A program made the position numbers and the translations under genes. Positions 26,259-35,484 of a stretch of 64,000 nucleotides of DNA are shown in pieces. The stretch comes from an uncultured Bacteroides sp. (GTDB lineage: Bacteria > Bacteroidota > Bacteroidia > Bacteroidales > Bacteroidaceae), in contig URWA01000008.1 in NCBI GenBank assembly GCA_900551445.1, forward strand, positions 40,376-104,375, given 5' to 3'. The notes beneath the pieces were generated by a model that worked only from the letters and a program-made list of their open reading frames with translations, did not search any database and was not told the origin of the DNA. Every line of letters starts with the position of its first letter. The stretch's first letter is position 1.

Positions 26259-27438
26259 GCAGTCATTCCATATTATCGGCATCAGCGACAGCACCGAGAT
26301 TTATTTTCCGCCTCCGGTGCAGGAAGTCATCTCCCGGGGGAAGGTGTTTTCGGGGGGCGTGCGCCATCACCAGCTGGTGGAAGGGTTCTTGCCCGAAGGG
26401 GCAGAGTGGATAGACATCACCGTGCCGTTGGACAAGGTGTTCACGCAGTATGCCGCGCACCGGGAGATTGTGGTCTTTGCCTCCGGCGACCCGCTGTTCT
26501 TCGGCTTTGCCAATACCGTACAGCGCCTGTTGCCCGAGAGTAGTATCCACGTCTATCCCACGTTCAATTCCTTGCAGATGCTGGCCCATCGCCTGCTGTT
26601 GCCTTATCAGGAGATGCGGATGGTATCGCTGACCGGGCGTCCGTGGAAGGCTTTCGATGCCGCACTGATACGCGGGGAGCGCATGATCGGGGTACTGACT
26701 GACAGGGTGAAAACGCCGGCAGCCATTGCCGCCCGGATGCAGGAATACGGTTACGACAATTACCGGATGTATGCGGGAGAGGCTTTGGGCAATGCGGCGG
26801 AAGAACGGGTGCGGGAGCTGACGGTGGAAGAAGCCCGGCACACCACTTTCCAATCACCCAACTGTCTGATTCTGGTACGCTCGGCACTGCGCCGTCGTCC
26901 GCTGGGACTGAAGGAGTCGGAGTTTGCGCTGTTGAACGGCCGGGTGAACATGATTACGAAACGGCCGGTACGCCTGCAGACCTTGAGCATGCTGGATTTG
27001 CAGATGCGCACGGTCTTCTGGGACATCGGCAGTTGCACGGGTTCCGTGTCGATTGAAGCGAAGAGTCTCTATCCCGAACTTGAGGTGATTGCCTTTGAAC
27101 GGCGTCCGGAAGGAGCGGAACTGCTGCGGGCGAACAGTGTCAAGTGGGGAACCCCCGGCATACGGTTTGTGGGCGGGGATTTCATGGAACAGCCTCTGAC
27201 CGACCTCCCTCGTCCGGATGCCGTGTTTATAGGCGGGCATGGAGGCCGGTTGCAGGAGTTGCTGAAGCGTGCAGACGAGGTCTTGCTTCCGGGAGGAGTA
27301 ATCGTATTCAACTCGGTGAGCGAGGACAGCTTGCAGCAGTTTTACGAGGGAGTGGCGCAGACCGGACGTCGGGTGACCGAACGCATCCGGCTTGTGGTGG
27401 ATGCCCATAATCCAATTGAAATATTGAAAGCAGAATGA
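26251..27438 (+). CDS. cobL: Fused CbiE-CbiT (CobL), precorrin-6Y methyltransferase/decarboxylase
   Basis: A 395-residue protein. The N-terminal CbiE methylase domain (about residues 5-205) carries VVFASGDPLFFGFANTV, and the C-terminal CbiT domain (about 225-390) has the SAM-binding start VFWDIGSCTGSVSIEAKSL and IGGHGGRLQELL. Together these methylate C5 and C15 and decarboxylate the ring C acetate side chain. It overlaps the preceding gene by 8 bases and the following by 4, so the four corrin genes form one translationally coupled unit. Confidence 0.94.
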   Translation: MCRQSFHIIGISDSTEIYFPPPVQEVISRGKVFSGGVRHHQLVEGFLPEGAEWIDITVPLDKVFTQYAAHREIVVFASGDPLFFGFANTVQRLLPESSIHVYPTFNSLQMLAHRLLLPYQEMRMVSLTGRPWKAFDAALIRGERMIGVLTDRVKTPAAIAARMQEYGYDNYRMYAGEALGNAAEERVRELTVEEARHTTFQSPNCLILVRSALRRRPLGLKESEFALLNGRVNMITKRPVRLQTLSMLDLQMRTVFWDIGSCTGSVSIEAKSLYPELEVIAFERRPEGAELLRANSVKWGTPGIRFVGGDFMEQPLTDLPRPDAVFIGGHGGRLQELLKRADEVLLPGGVIVFNSVSEDSLQQFYEGVAQTGRRVTERIRLVVDAHNPIEILKAE

Positions 27439-29255
27439 AAGAGAAAACAGCCATTATATTGATATCTTCCCAGGCATTGCCGATGGCGCAGCTGCTGGAG
27501 AAGGAATTGGGAGATTGTACCATTTTTTCACAAAAGGCACTCGACGGATGCACGCAGGTGGCCTCGTACAGTGAGTTCGTGGCGGCTTCGTTTGCCGCAT
27601 ACGACCGTTTCCTGTTTATCGGGGCCATGGGCATCTGTGTGCGTTGCATCGCTCCCTGTGTGTCCGACAAATATGCCGACCCGGCAGTGGTGTGTATGGA
27701 CAGTACCGGGCAGTTTGTCGTTCCGGTATTGTCCGGCCATGTGGGAGGGGCCAACGAGTGGGCCCGGCAGATTGCCTCCATCTTGGGGGCACAGGCGGTC
27801 ATCACCACCCAAAGCGACTGCCACGGGGTGTGGGCCCTGGACTTACTGGCTGCCCGGTTCGGATGGCAGACCGCGTGCTCGCACGAGGAGATGAACCGCG
27901 CGATTGCCCGTTTCGTGAATCAGGAAAGAGTGGCCTTGCTGTTGGACATAAAGGACAAGGGTACCGCCTGGCTGGAGCGTACCCTCCCGCCGTATGTAAA
28001 AGTGTATTTCCATTACGCCGACATTCCTTTTGAAGACACGGACCTGCTGATTGCCGTCACGCCCTACGAGTACGAGGCGCCGGTGCAGGCCTTATATTAT
28101 CGTCCGCCGGTGTTGCATCTCGGAGTGGGCTGCAAGAAACAGTGCGTACCCGACGGCATTGCCGAGTACATCGAGGAAGTGATGCACTCGCACGGCCTGT
28201 CACCGTTGTCGCTGGCTACGGTGGGTACGATTGAGCTGAAGAAAGACGAGCCGCTGCTGAAGGCGTTGCGGGAGCAATGGAAACAGGCCAAGGTCTGTAT
28301 CTATTCTGCGGAAGAGCTGAGCGGTCTGGAGATACCCCATCCGTCGCAGAAGGTGTATGAAGTGACCGGGGTCTATGGTGTGGCCGAGAGTGCGGCACTC
28401 AAAAGCAGCGGAGGCGGAAAATGGCTGCTGGAAAAACAGAAAGGAGAGTTGGTGACGGGCTCGCATTTCACCTTTGCGGTGACACTGGCGGCAGATGCGG
28501 TGCGCGGAGGACACATCGAGATTGTGGGGGCCGGTCCCGGTGACCCGGAACTGATTTCGGTACGTGGTAAACGGATGCTGGAAAAGGCCGACCTGGTACT
28601 GTATGCGGGCAGTCTGGTGCCGCGCGAGCTGACTTATTACGCGAAGGAAGGGGCCGTGGTGCGCAGTTCGGCCCACATGGACCTGCAGGAGCAGTTTGCC
28701 TTGATGAAGGAATTCTACGACCGGGGACTGTTTGTGGTGCGTCTTCACACCGGTGACCCGTGTATCTACGGTGCCATTCAGGAACAGATGGCCTTCTTCG
28801 ATGCCTACGGCATGAGCTACCACATCACGCCGGGAATCTCGTCTTTCCAGGCGGCGGCAGCGGCCCTGCGTTCGCAGTTCACCATCCCGGAGAAGGTGCA
28901 GAGCATCATCCTGACCCGGGGAGAGGGGCGTACTCCCATGCCGGAGAAAGAACAGTTGCACAAGCTGGCCCAGTCACAAAGTACCATGTGCATCTACCTG
29001 AGCGCGTCCATCGTGGAGAAGGTGCAGGAAGAACTCTTGCAGGCCTATCCGCCGGAGACGCCTGTGGCCGCCTGCTACAAGCTGACGTGGAAGGAAGAGA
29101 AAATCTACCGGGGCGTGCTGAAAGACCTGGCCCGTATCGTTCGTGACAATCACCTGACCCTGACCACGCTGCTGGTGGTAGGAGAAGCGATAGACAACCG
29201 CAAGGGGCTTTCCCGTTTGTATGCCTCCGACTTTACCCATTTGTTCCGGTCATGA
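27435..29255 (+). CDS. cbiG-cobM: Fused CbiG-CobM (CbiF), cobalt-precorrin-5A hydrolase and C11-methyltransferase
   Basis: A 606-residue fusion. Residues ~1-350 are CbiG (LFIGAMGICVRCIAP; DPAVVCMDSTGQFVVPVLSG; C-terminal VGCKKQCVPDGIAEYI), which opens the delta-lactone and releases acetaldehyde in the anaerobic pathway. Residues ~355-606 are the C11 methyltransferase CobM/CbiF (IEIVGAGPGDPELISVRGKR; RLHTGDPCIYGAIQEQM; TPGISSFQAAAAAL). CbiF acts just before CbiG, so the fusion may channel its product. CbiG marks the oxygen-independent route. Confidence 0.95.
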   Translation: MKEKTAIILISSQALPMAQLLEKELGDCTIFSQKALDGCTQVASYSEFVAASFAAYDRFLFIGAMGICVRCIAPCVSDKYADPAVVCMDSTGQFVVPVLSGHVGGANEWARQIASILGAQAVITTQSDCHGVWALDLLAARFGWQTACSHEEMNRAIARFVNQERVALLLDIKDKGTAWLERTLPPYVKVYFHYADIPFEDTDLLIAVTPYEYEAPVQALYYRPPVLHLGVGCKKQCVPDGIAEYIEEVMHSHGLSPLSLATVGTIELKKDEPLLKALREQWKQAKVCIYSAEELSGLEIPHPSQKVYEVTGVYGVAESAALKSSGGGKWLLEKQKGELVTGSHFTFAVTLAADAVRGGHIEIVGAGPGDPELISVRGKRMLEKADLVLYAGSLVPRELTYYAKEGAVVRSSAHMDLQEQFALMKEFYDRGLFVVRLHTGDPCIYGAIQEQMAFFDAYGMSYHITPGISSFQAAAAALRSQFTIPEKVQSIILTRGEGRTPMPEKEQLHKLAQSQSTMCIYLSASIVEKVQEELLQAYPPETPVAACYKLTWKEEKIYRGVLKDLARIVRDNHLTLTTLLVVGEAIDNRKGLSRLYASDFTHLFRS

Positions 29256-31078
29256 TACTCGTATTAGGTGGAACCACGGAAGGGCGGCTGGCCGTGAAAG
29301 TGCTGGATGAGTCGGGCAAGCCTTATTTCTATTCCACGCGCGGAGACTCGCAGCAGGTCAGTTGCCGTCATGGGGAGCGTGTCAGCGGGGGCATGGATGC
29401 GGAAAAGATGGAAGCCTTCTGTCGGGCGCACTCTGTCCGCCTGCTGGTGGATGCGGCCCACCCGTTTGCCGTCCGCTTGCACGAAACCGTGGAACAGGTC
29501 AGCCGGAGCCTCCAGTTGCCCGTGGTGCGTTTCGAACGTATCTATCCGCCCCGCACCGACGATGTCATCTGGTGTGCGGATTATCAGGAGGCGGTCCGTC
29601 GGTTGAAGGAGGACGGCATAACCCGTCTTCTGGCACTGACCGGCGTGCAGACCATCGGGAAACTGCGCGACTTCTGGGCGGACGATACCCTCCAGCCGAC
29701 CTGCTGGTTCCGTATCCTGGACCGGGAGGAATCCGTCTCACTGGCCGTTCGTCAGGGTTTCGATGTGAATCGGCTGGTCTTTTACCATGAAGGCGCACCG
29801 GAGACGGAACTTCTGGAGCAGTTGAAGCCCCAGGCCATCCTGACCAAAGAGAGCGGCGAGAGTGGGGGTTTTGTCGAGAAACTGGAGGCGGCCCGCCGTG
29901 GGGAAATTCCGGTCTATGCGGTCTGTCGCCCTTCCCTGTCGGCCGATTTCATTACGGTGACCGGCATACACGGATTGCGGAAAGCCGTCGAGCGCTTGCT
30001 GCCCGATTTCTATCCCTTGCGGAGCGGATACACCACCGGAGCCTGTGCCACGGCTGCGGCCAAGGCGGCCCTGATTCGCTTGCTGACGGGCGAATCGCTT
30101 TCGGAAGTACGTTTTCGGATTCCCGACGGAGAGGAACTGTCCTTGCCCCTTGCGTCCGTCTGTCAGGAAACAGACACATCGGCTACGGCTGCCGTGGTGA
30201 AAGACGCGGGCGATGACCCCGACGTGACCCACCGCAGCGTGATAGAGGCCAAGGTGGCGTTCGCCGCACAACCCGGCATCCGTTTCCTGCAAGGGAAAGG
30301 GGTGGGGAAAGTCACCCTTCCCGGCCTGGGATTGCCGGTGGGAGAGCCTGCCATCAATCCGGTTCCCCGGCAGATGATGATGCGAGAACTGTCGGCCCTG
30401 TACGACGGGGGACTGGAGGTGACGATTTCCGTACCGGGGGGAGAGGAACTGGCCCTTCGTACGTTCAATCCCAAGCTGGGCATCGTAGGCGGGATTTCCA
30501 TCATCGGGACTTCGGGCATCGTGCGGCCTTTCTCTTCCGAGGCTTTTGTGGAAGCCATCCGTCGGGAGGTGGAAGTCTGTCAGGCCATCGGAGCGGAACG
30601 GCTGGTGCTCAACTCAGGTGCCAAGAGCGAAAAATACGTGAAGCGTGAATACCCGGACTTGCCCCCGCAGGCCTTCGTACATTACGGGAACTACATCGGC
30701 GATACCCTGAAGATTGCAGACGACCTGCACATCGGGAAAGTAACGATGGGCATCATGCTGGGCAAAGCGGTGAAACTGGCCGATGGGCACTTGAATACCT
30801 ACAGCAAGCAGGTGGTGATGAACAAACAGTTCTTGCAGGAACTGGCCCGCGACTGCGGTTGCTCTCCGGCGGCACAGGCGGTAATTACGAAGATGACGCT
30901 GGCTCGGGAGCTGTGGAAAGGTCTTTCGGAAGCGGATGCGGCCCTTTTCTTTCCGGCCCTTCTGGGCTTGTGCCTGAAGCATTGCCTGGCCTTACTCAGC
31001 CAAACGGAACTTACCCTGATGCTGATAGACGAGGAAGGGCACATTGCCTGCCGCCTAGTGGGGCAGGGTGGCCAATAA
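29252..31078 (+). CDS. cobK-cbiD: Fused CobK/CbiJ-CbiD, precorrin-6A reductase and C1-methyltransferase
   Basis: A 608-residue fusion. Residues ~1-245 are the NADPH-dependent reductase CobK/CbiJ (start MILVLGGTTEGRLAVKVL; VDAAHPFAVRLHETV). Residues ~250-605 are CbiD (LRSGYTTGACATAAAKAAL; FNPKLGIVGGISIIGTSGIV; HYGNYIGDTLKIA), the C1 methyltransferase specific to the anaerobic pathway. CbiD acts immediately before CbiJ, so again consecutive steps are joined. The last 24 bases overlap the end of the convergent ABC ATPase gene. Confidence 0.94.
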   Translation: MILVLGGTTEGRLAVKVLDESGKPYFYSTRGDSQQVSCRHGERVSGGMDAEKMEAFCRAHSVRLLVDAAHPFAVRLHETVEQVSRSLQLPVVRFERIYPPRTDDVIWCADYQEAVRRLKEDGITRLLALTGVQTIGKLRDFWADDTLQPTCWFRILDREESVSLAVRQGFDVNRLVFYHEGAPETELLEQLKPQAILTKESGESGGFVEKLEAARRGEIPVYAVCRPSLSADFITVTGIHGLRKAVERLLPDFYPLRSGYTTGACATAAAKAALIRLLTGESLSEVRFRIPDGEELSLPLASVCQETDTSATAAVVKDAGDDPDVTHRSVIEAKVAFAAQPGIRFLQGKGVGKVTLPGLGLPVGEPAINPVPRQMMMRELSALYDGGLEVTISVPGGEELALRTFNPKLGIVGGISIIGTSGIVRPFSSEAFVEAIRREVEVCQAIGAERLVLNSGAKSEKYVKREYPDLPPQAFVHYGNYIGDTLKIADDLHIGKVTMGIMLGKAVKLADGHLNTYSKQVVMNKQFLQELARDCGCSPAAQAVITKMTLARELWKGLSEADAALFFPALLGLCLKHCLALLSQTELTLMLIDEEGHIACRLVGQGGQ

Positions 31079-32074
31079 CTGATGTACGGCTTGCAGCAGC
31101 TCTTCGATGGTGGCTGCCTGTACGGTTGGTCCGGAAGCGGGATGGAGGAAGAAAGCCTCGTCGGTGACTGCGATGTACCAGTCGGACGGATGCTGCCGGT
31201 TGCCTTCAATCCCGTGTCGGGCCAGTGCCTTCTGCACCATGGTGTACCGGTCTCCTTCTCCCGTGAGACGTACGGAGACCATGGCCTGCCGGGCGATGCG
31301 GAACAGTCCGCTTTCCCGGTCAAACCGGATGCCTTTTCTCAGGAAGAAATGGCTGAGACTGCCATCCAGCGACAAATCTTCCGGGGTGCCGGTTTTCACC
31401 CCGTTCTCCTTGTTCATCAGCCACACTTTGTCGGCAATCTGTAGCGCCAGTTCCAGGTCGTGCGTAGACAGGAAGATGGTGCGGTTGCCCGTGTGCGACA
31501 ACCGGAACAGCAGCTGCATGATTTCCACCTTACTGGGAAAGTCCAGAAAAGCGGTCGGTTCGTCCAGGAAGATGATGTCCGTCTGCTGTGCCAGTGCTTT
31601 GGCAATCATGACCTTCTGCCGCTCGCCGTCGCTCAGCTGATGCACCATCTGGTAGCGCAGGTACCCGATGCCGACCAATTGGATGGACTCTTCTATCACC
31701 TCCCTGTCGTGCTTGCCCAAGCGGCCCCAGAACCCGGTGTACGGACTTCGCCCCATGCCGACCAGTTCCTCCACCGTCATGTTGCGCAACTCGCACTTCT
31801 CGGTCAGCACCACCCCGATGAGGGTGGCCAGTTCCTTGTCGGAATACGTGGACAACGGTTTTCCTCTCAATATGATTTCTCCTTCCAGCGGCGCCTGAAA
31901 TCCGGACAAGGTGCGGAGCAAGGTCGATTTTCCGATGCCGTTCGCCCCCAACAGGCAGGTCAGTTCCCCGCTGTGGAGGCAGGCGTTGATGTCGGTAGCC
32001 ACCACCTTCCGGTTGCCTTTCTCCTTGTAGCCGATGGTGAGGTGATTGATTTGTATGTGATTGTTTTCCATCAT
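31055..32074 (-). CDS. btuD: BtuD/FecE-like ABC ATPase
   Basis: A 339-residue ATPase with Walker A LLGANGIGKSTLLRTL (about residues 38-53), signature LSDGERQKVMIAKALA, Walker B IIFLDEPTAFLD and the switch His STHDLELAL. The C-terminal 80 residues form an added domain of unknown role. Family features are those of iron-siderophore/B12 import ATPases. It overlaps the permease gene by 4 bases, so the minus-strand operon is binding protein, permease, ATPase. Confidence 0.88.
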   Translation of the reverse strand: MMENNHIQINHLTIGYKEKGNRKVVATDINACLHSGELTCLLGANGIGKSTLLRTLSGFQAPLEGEIILRGKPLSTYSDKELATLIGVVLTEKCELRNMTVEELVGMGRSPYTGFWGRLGKHDREVIEESIQLVGIGYLRYQMVHQLSDGERQKVMIAKALAQQTDIIFLDEPTAFLDFPSKVEIMQLLFRLSHTGNRTIFLSTHDLELALQIADKVWLMNKENGVKTGTPEDLSLDGSLSHFFLRKGIRFDRESGLFRIARQAMVSVRLTGEGDRYTMVQKALARHGIEGNRQHPSDWYIAVTDEAFFLHPASGPTVQAATIEELLQAVHQLLATLPH

Positions 32075-33108
32075 TCGTTCATGTCATTGCGTCGTTTGTT
32101 GAACAATACCGAGATAACCACCGGTGCACCCACCAGCGCCGTCACGGAGTTGACCGGAAGTGCCCCTTCAAATCCCGGCATGCGGGCAATCAGGTTGCAC
32201 ACCAGGGCCATGGCTCCTCCCATCAGCAGGGAGGCCGGCATCAAGATGCGGTGGTCTGACGTGCGGAACAGGCTGCGGCAGAGGTGAGGAACCGCCAGTC
32301 CCAGGAAGATGATGGGCCCGCAATAGGCCGTGACGATGGCCACCAACACGCCCGAGCAGGTGATGACCTGCAGTCTGGCCCGCTTGATGTTCAGTCCCAG
32401 GTTGCGTGCGTAGGCATCCCCCAGCAACAGCAGGTTCAACGTTTTCACCAGCAGGAAAGAGACGGGCAGGAGCACCAGCATAATCGAGACAAACAGCGTC
32501 ATCTGGTTGCCCGATACGCGGGCAAAGCTGCCCAGTCCCCAGATGACGTAAGCCCGGATGTCTTCCTCCACACTGAAGTATTTCAGTACCCCGATTACCG
32601 CGTTGGCCACATAGCCCACCATCACCCCGATAATCAGCAGGGTCACGTTTCCCTTCACTTTCTGCGAAACGAAGATGATGAGCGCCATGACAGACAGCGA
32701 GCCGATGATGGCCGAAAGGGTCAAGGCGATTTCGCCCATGATGCCAATCTTGCTCAAGGCAACCCCGCCGAGGGTACCGGACAGCAGGACCACGAAGGCC
32801 ACGCCCATGCTCGCGCCGGAGCTGATGCCCAGCACGGAAGGTCCGGCCAGCGGGTTGCGGAACACCGTCTGCATCTGGAGTCCGCTGACCGACAGTCCGG
32901 CTCCCGCCACAAGGGCCGTCAGTGCCTGTGGGATACGGGATTTCCAGATGATGTTGTACCAAATTTCGTTGTCGTGCGAATTTCCCCACAAAATCTGCCA
33001 CACCTCCTTGAACGGAATCGATACAGACCCCAGGAGCAGGTTCAAGAGGAAGAAGACAAAAATCAGCAGGGCGATGAACACCATATAAAGTGCGACCGGA
33101 CGTTTCAT
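32071..33108 (-). CDS. btuC: BtuC/FecCD-like ABC permease
   Basis: A 345-residue permease with about ten spans and the FecCD hallmarks LRPVALYMVF-type start, IPQALTALVAGAGLSVSGLQ (about residues 55-74), NPLAGPSVLGISSGASMGVA (about 85-104) and GPIIFLGLAVPHLCR near residue 265. It moves corrinoid or siderophore through the inner membrane with BtuD and the binding protein. The location inside a cobalamin locus favours B12 or cobinamide. Confidence 0.9.
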   Translation of the reverse strand: MKRPVALYMVFIALLIFVFFLLNLLLGSVSIPFKEVWQILWGNSHDNEIWYNIIWKSRIPQALTALVAGAGLSVSGLQMQTVFRNPLAGPSVLGISSGASMGVAFVVLLSGTLGGVALSKIGIMGEIALTLSAIIGSLSVMALIIFVSQKVKGNVTLLIIGVMVGYVANAVIGVLKYFSVEEDIRAYVIWGLGSFARVSGNQMTLFVSIMLVLLPVSFLLVKTLNLLLLGDAYARNLGLNIKRARLQVITCSGVLVAIVTAYCGPIIFLGLAVPHLCRSLFRTSDHRILMPASLLMGGAMALVCNLIARMPGFEGALPVNSVTALVGAPVVISVLFNKRRNDMNE

Positions 33109-33121
33109 GCAAGGAAGAGGA

Positions 33122-34288
33122 TTAGGGTTTTAAGCGTTCATAATAACGGGGGGTATGGTCGGGCAACAGCTGCGGATGGAAGATGGCAATCAGGTCGGCC
33201 AGCACCACTTCCGGTTCCACCGGCATACTCTCGTAAAACGGTTTCTCACTCATGTTGCAATAGATGACCTGCTTTTTCTTGAACGCCTGAAAATCGGCAT
33301 AGCGGACATCCTCGGCTTGCAGGGCCTCGTAAGAGAACTTCCCTTTGTAGCTGTTGACGATTCTCCAGTAGTCCGCATACGCCGCCTGGCTGTAGACCGT
33401 TTCAAAGTCGAGCGACACCCCGCCCGAGTGTGTATCCTCCTTCAGGAAATAGTCGGCCCCCGCATCCTTGAACAGCTGAGCCAGGAAGCTCTTTCCTCCG
33501 ACCGCATACCAGTTGCCGCCTCTCAGCTCGCCACTGAACACGACCGGCCGTTTCTTCACCTGCGCGGTAAGCTGCACCAATTCCTGGTAACGTTTCTCTA
33601 TCTCCGCAAAAATCCGGTTGGCCTGTGCTTCCTTTCCAATCAGCAGTCCGACAAACTTGATCCATTCCGCCTGTCCCAGGGGAGTCATCTCCTTGTAGCC
33701 CAGGTGCGGGATGAGGGGAATACCCACTTCCGTCAGGGCGTCATATCCTCCGCGCTTGAAAGGAGAAATCAGGATGATGTCGGGATGGATGCCCATGATG
33801 ACCTCGTTGTCGAAGTTGCCCTCGATGCCAATCTTGTGCGTCTTTCCTTCCTTCAGCCGCTTCTGCATGTCGGCATTGAAAAGATGACGGGTACTTGTAA
33901 TCCCGACCACAGCATCCAAGGCCGACAGCTTGATAAAATTGGAAAGTTGCAGGGAAGTCATGCAGACCGTGCTCTTGACCGGCGTTTCGATGACGGTATA
34001 GCCCTCAGGCGCGCCGGTGACCTTGGTTCCTTTCGGCGCCAGGACAAAGTGATACGATTCTCCGCCTTTTTCCTTTTGCGGGTCTTTGATGTCCAGCAGG
34101 CAATAGCCCTTGTCCGTGTAAGTCACCTGAAATCCCTTCGCGTATCGAGGGACAATGCGTACGTTCGTATCGGCAGGCATGACGGTGCCGTTTACGTTCG
34201 TTTTCTCCTCTGTATTCGAGCTTTTCTTCGCTCCGCAGCCAAACAAGAAAGGTATGACCAGGCATACCCACCAAAATAGATGTTTCAT
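33122..34288 (-). CDS. btuF: BtuF-like periplasmic binding lipoprotein
   Basis: A 388-residue lipoprotein (lipobox FGC at residues ~16-18) of the helical-backbone metal/B12 receptor type. Strands and motifs include IIETPVKSTVCMTSLQLSNF, LDAVVGITST, IHPDIILISPFK and YYFLKEDTH-like regions. It has an extra N-terminal part of about 90 residues before the usual BtuF start. It should capture the ligand in the periplasm for BtuCD. It is first of the three-gene minus-strand operon, with a promoter box about 100 bases upstream and divergent from the cbiK gene. Confidence 0.87.
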   Translation of the reverse strand: MKHLFWWVCLVIPFLFGCGAKKSSNTEEKTNVNGTVMPADTNVRIVPRYAKGFQVTYTDKGYCLLDIKDPQKEKGGESYHFVLAPKGTKVTGAPEGYTVIETPVKSTVCMTSLQLSNFIKLSALDAVVGITSTRHLFNADMQKRLKEGKTHKIGIEGNFDNEVIMGIHPDIILISPFKRGGYDALTEVGIPLIPHLGYKEMTPLGQAEWIKFVGLLIGKEAQANRIFAEIEKRYQELVQLTAQVKKRPVVFSGELRGGNWYAVGGKSFLAQLFKDAGADYFLKEDTHSGGVSLDFETVYSQAAYADYWRIVNSYKGKFSYEALQAEDVRYADFQAFKKKQVIYCNMSEKPFYESMPVEPEVVLADLIAIFHPQLLPDHTPRYYERLKP

Positions 34289-34387
34289 GGTCTGTTATTC
34301 GTAGGTAATCACTTTCTGCTCTCCGAACCGTTCCGGAAGGATGCAAAAAGCGTTCGTATTTTCTGTCTCAATTGAAAAATAGCTTTG

Positions 34388-34395
34388 CAAAGTTA
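34388..34395 (-). promoter_or_regulatory. -7 box of the btuFCD-like operon
   Basis: TAACTTTG on the minus strand, leaving a leader of about 95 bases before the btuF start. No riboswitch blocks were seen in that leader. Confidence 0.5.
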
Positions 34396-34438
34396 AAAGA
34401 TATAATTAAAAACAGCCTCCCTGTCATTACTTTTTGTC

Positions 34439-34460
34439 ATACTATAACAATCTATAGTAT
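34439..34460. promoter_or_regulatory. Palindrome between divergent B12 promoters
   Basis: ATACTATA-N6-TATAGTAT is a perfect 8+8 palindrome lying about 30-50 bases upstream of the cbiK -7 box and between the two divergent promoters. It is the position expected for a regulator site. Confidence 0.5.
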
Positions 34461-34491
34461 TGTCCGTTTCCGAGAAATGGGCAGATGGCAT

Positions 34492-34499
34492 TATCTTTG
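34492..34499 (+). promoter_or_regulatory. -7 box, cbiK
   Basis: TATCTTTG 36 bases before the ATG at 34535. It shows that the upstream in-frame start at 34460 is not used. Confidence 0.65.
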
Positions 34500-34534
34500 T
34501 CACCGATTATGATTCACAAATTTATCTGGTATTT

Positions 34535-35467
34535 ATGAAAGCAAGAACTTTTCTCGTGGCTTGTTGCCTCGCTTTAGGTGGAATCTGCATGCCGGTGCAT
34601 GCACAGGAAGAAGGAAATTTCGTGTCGGAAGATGTGATGCAGCATCTTCAGGAAGGCGATAAAATCGCGTTGCTGATGGTCCATTTCGGTACCACGCACG
34701 ACGATACCCGTGCCCTCACCATCGACGCCCTCAACCAGAAGGCCAAGGCCGAATTCCCCCAGCTGGAGTTCCGCGAAGCCTATACCTCGCGCATCATCAT
34801 GCGGCGGCTGGCCAAGCGGGGCATGCGCAAACTGAATCCGGTGGAAGCCCTGGCCCAGCTGAAAGCGGACGGCTACACCCACGTTATTATCCAGTCGACC
34901 AACATCATCGACGGCATCGAGATGGAATCGCTCCGCAAGGACATCGACCTGATGCGCCCTCTGTTCAAGGAAATCCGTCTGGGCATGCCCCTGCTTTACA
35001 CTCCGGAAGACTACAAGCAGGTGATTGACTGCCTGGCCACGAAAAGCCGGGAGAAAACCTTCACCATCCTGGTGGGGCACGGCACTTACACCCCCGCCAC
35101 AGCCCAGTATGCCATGCTGGACTACATGCTGCAGGCGGAAGGCCATACTGATTTTGCCGTCGGAACGGTAGAAGGCTATCCCACCTTCGACAATGCCATC
35201 GGCCGACTGGAAGCGCAGAAAAAAATCAAGCAGGTACAGCTGATTCCCTTCATGTTTGTGGCCGGCGACCATGCCAAGAACGACATTGCGGACGACATGA
35301 AAGCCGCCCTGGAAAAGAAAGGCTACCAGGTGACCGCCCTGTTGGAAGGCCTGGGAGAACAACCCGCCATCCAGCAGCTTTACCTCGACCACATCCGCTT
35401 TATCCTTCAGCACAAGCAGGTGGACATCGTGCAGAAAAAGAAGGCTTATGCCCAAGAAAAAGACTGA
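34535..35467 (+). CDS. cbiK: Sirohydrochlorin cobaltochelatase CbiK, exported form
   Basis: A 310-residue chelatase. It has a Sec signal peptide (residues 1-~23, ending VHA before QEEG), then a class II chelatase core: LLMVHFGTTHDDTRALT (about 45-61), ILVGHGTYTPATAQ with the first metal His, and PFMFVAGDHAKNDI with the second. CbiK inserts cobalt into sirohydrochlorin at the start of anaerobic B12 synthesis, a cytoplasmic step, so export is odd. It heads the cbiK-cobB-pduO run. It may work as a periplasmic metal or tetrapyrrole handler, as suggested for the periplasmic CbiK of Desulfovibrio. Confidence 0.88.
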   Translation: MKARTFLVACCLALGGICMPVHAQEEGNFVSEDVMQHLQEGDKIALLMVHFGTTHDDTRALTIDALNQKAKAEFPQLEFREAYTSRIIMRRLAKRGMRKLNPVEALAQLKADGYTHVIIQSTNIIDGIEMESLRKDIDLMRPLFKEIRLGMPLLYTPEDYKQVIDCLATKSREKTFTILVGHGTYTPATAQYAMLDYMLQAEGHTDFAVGTVEGYPTFDNAIGRLEAQKKIKQVQLIPFMFVAGDHAKNDIADDMKAALEKKGYQVTALLEGLGEQPAIQQLYLDHIRFILQHKQVDIVQKKKAYAQEKD

Positions 35468-35484
35468 CTAAAAACGGAAAACTT

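Noticed and set aside
34460..34534. Longer N-terminus of the exported CbiK
   Set aside because: The promoter box at 34492 lies inside this part, and the start at 34535 gives a clean signal peptide.
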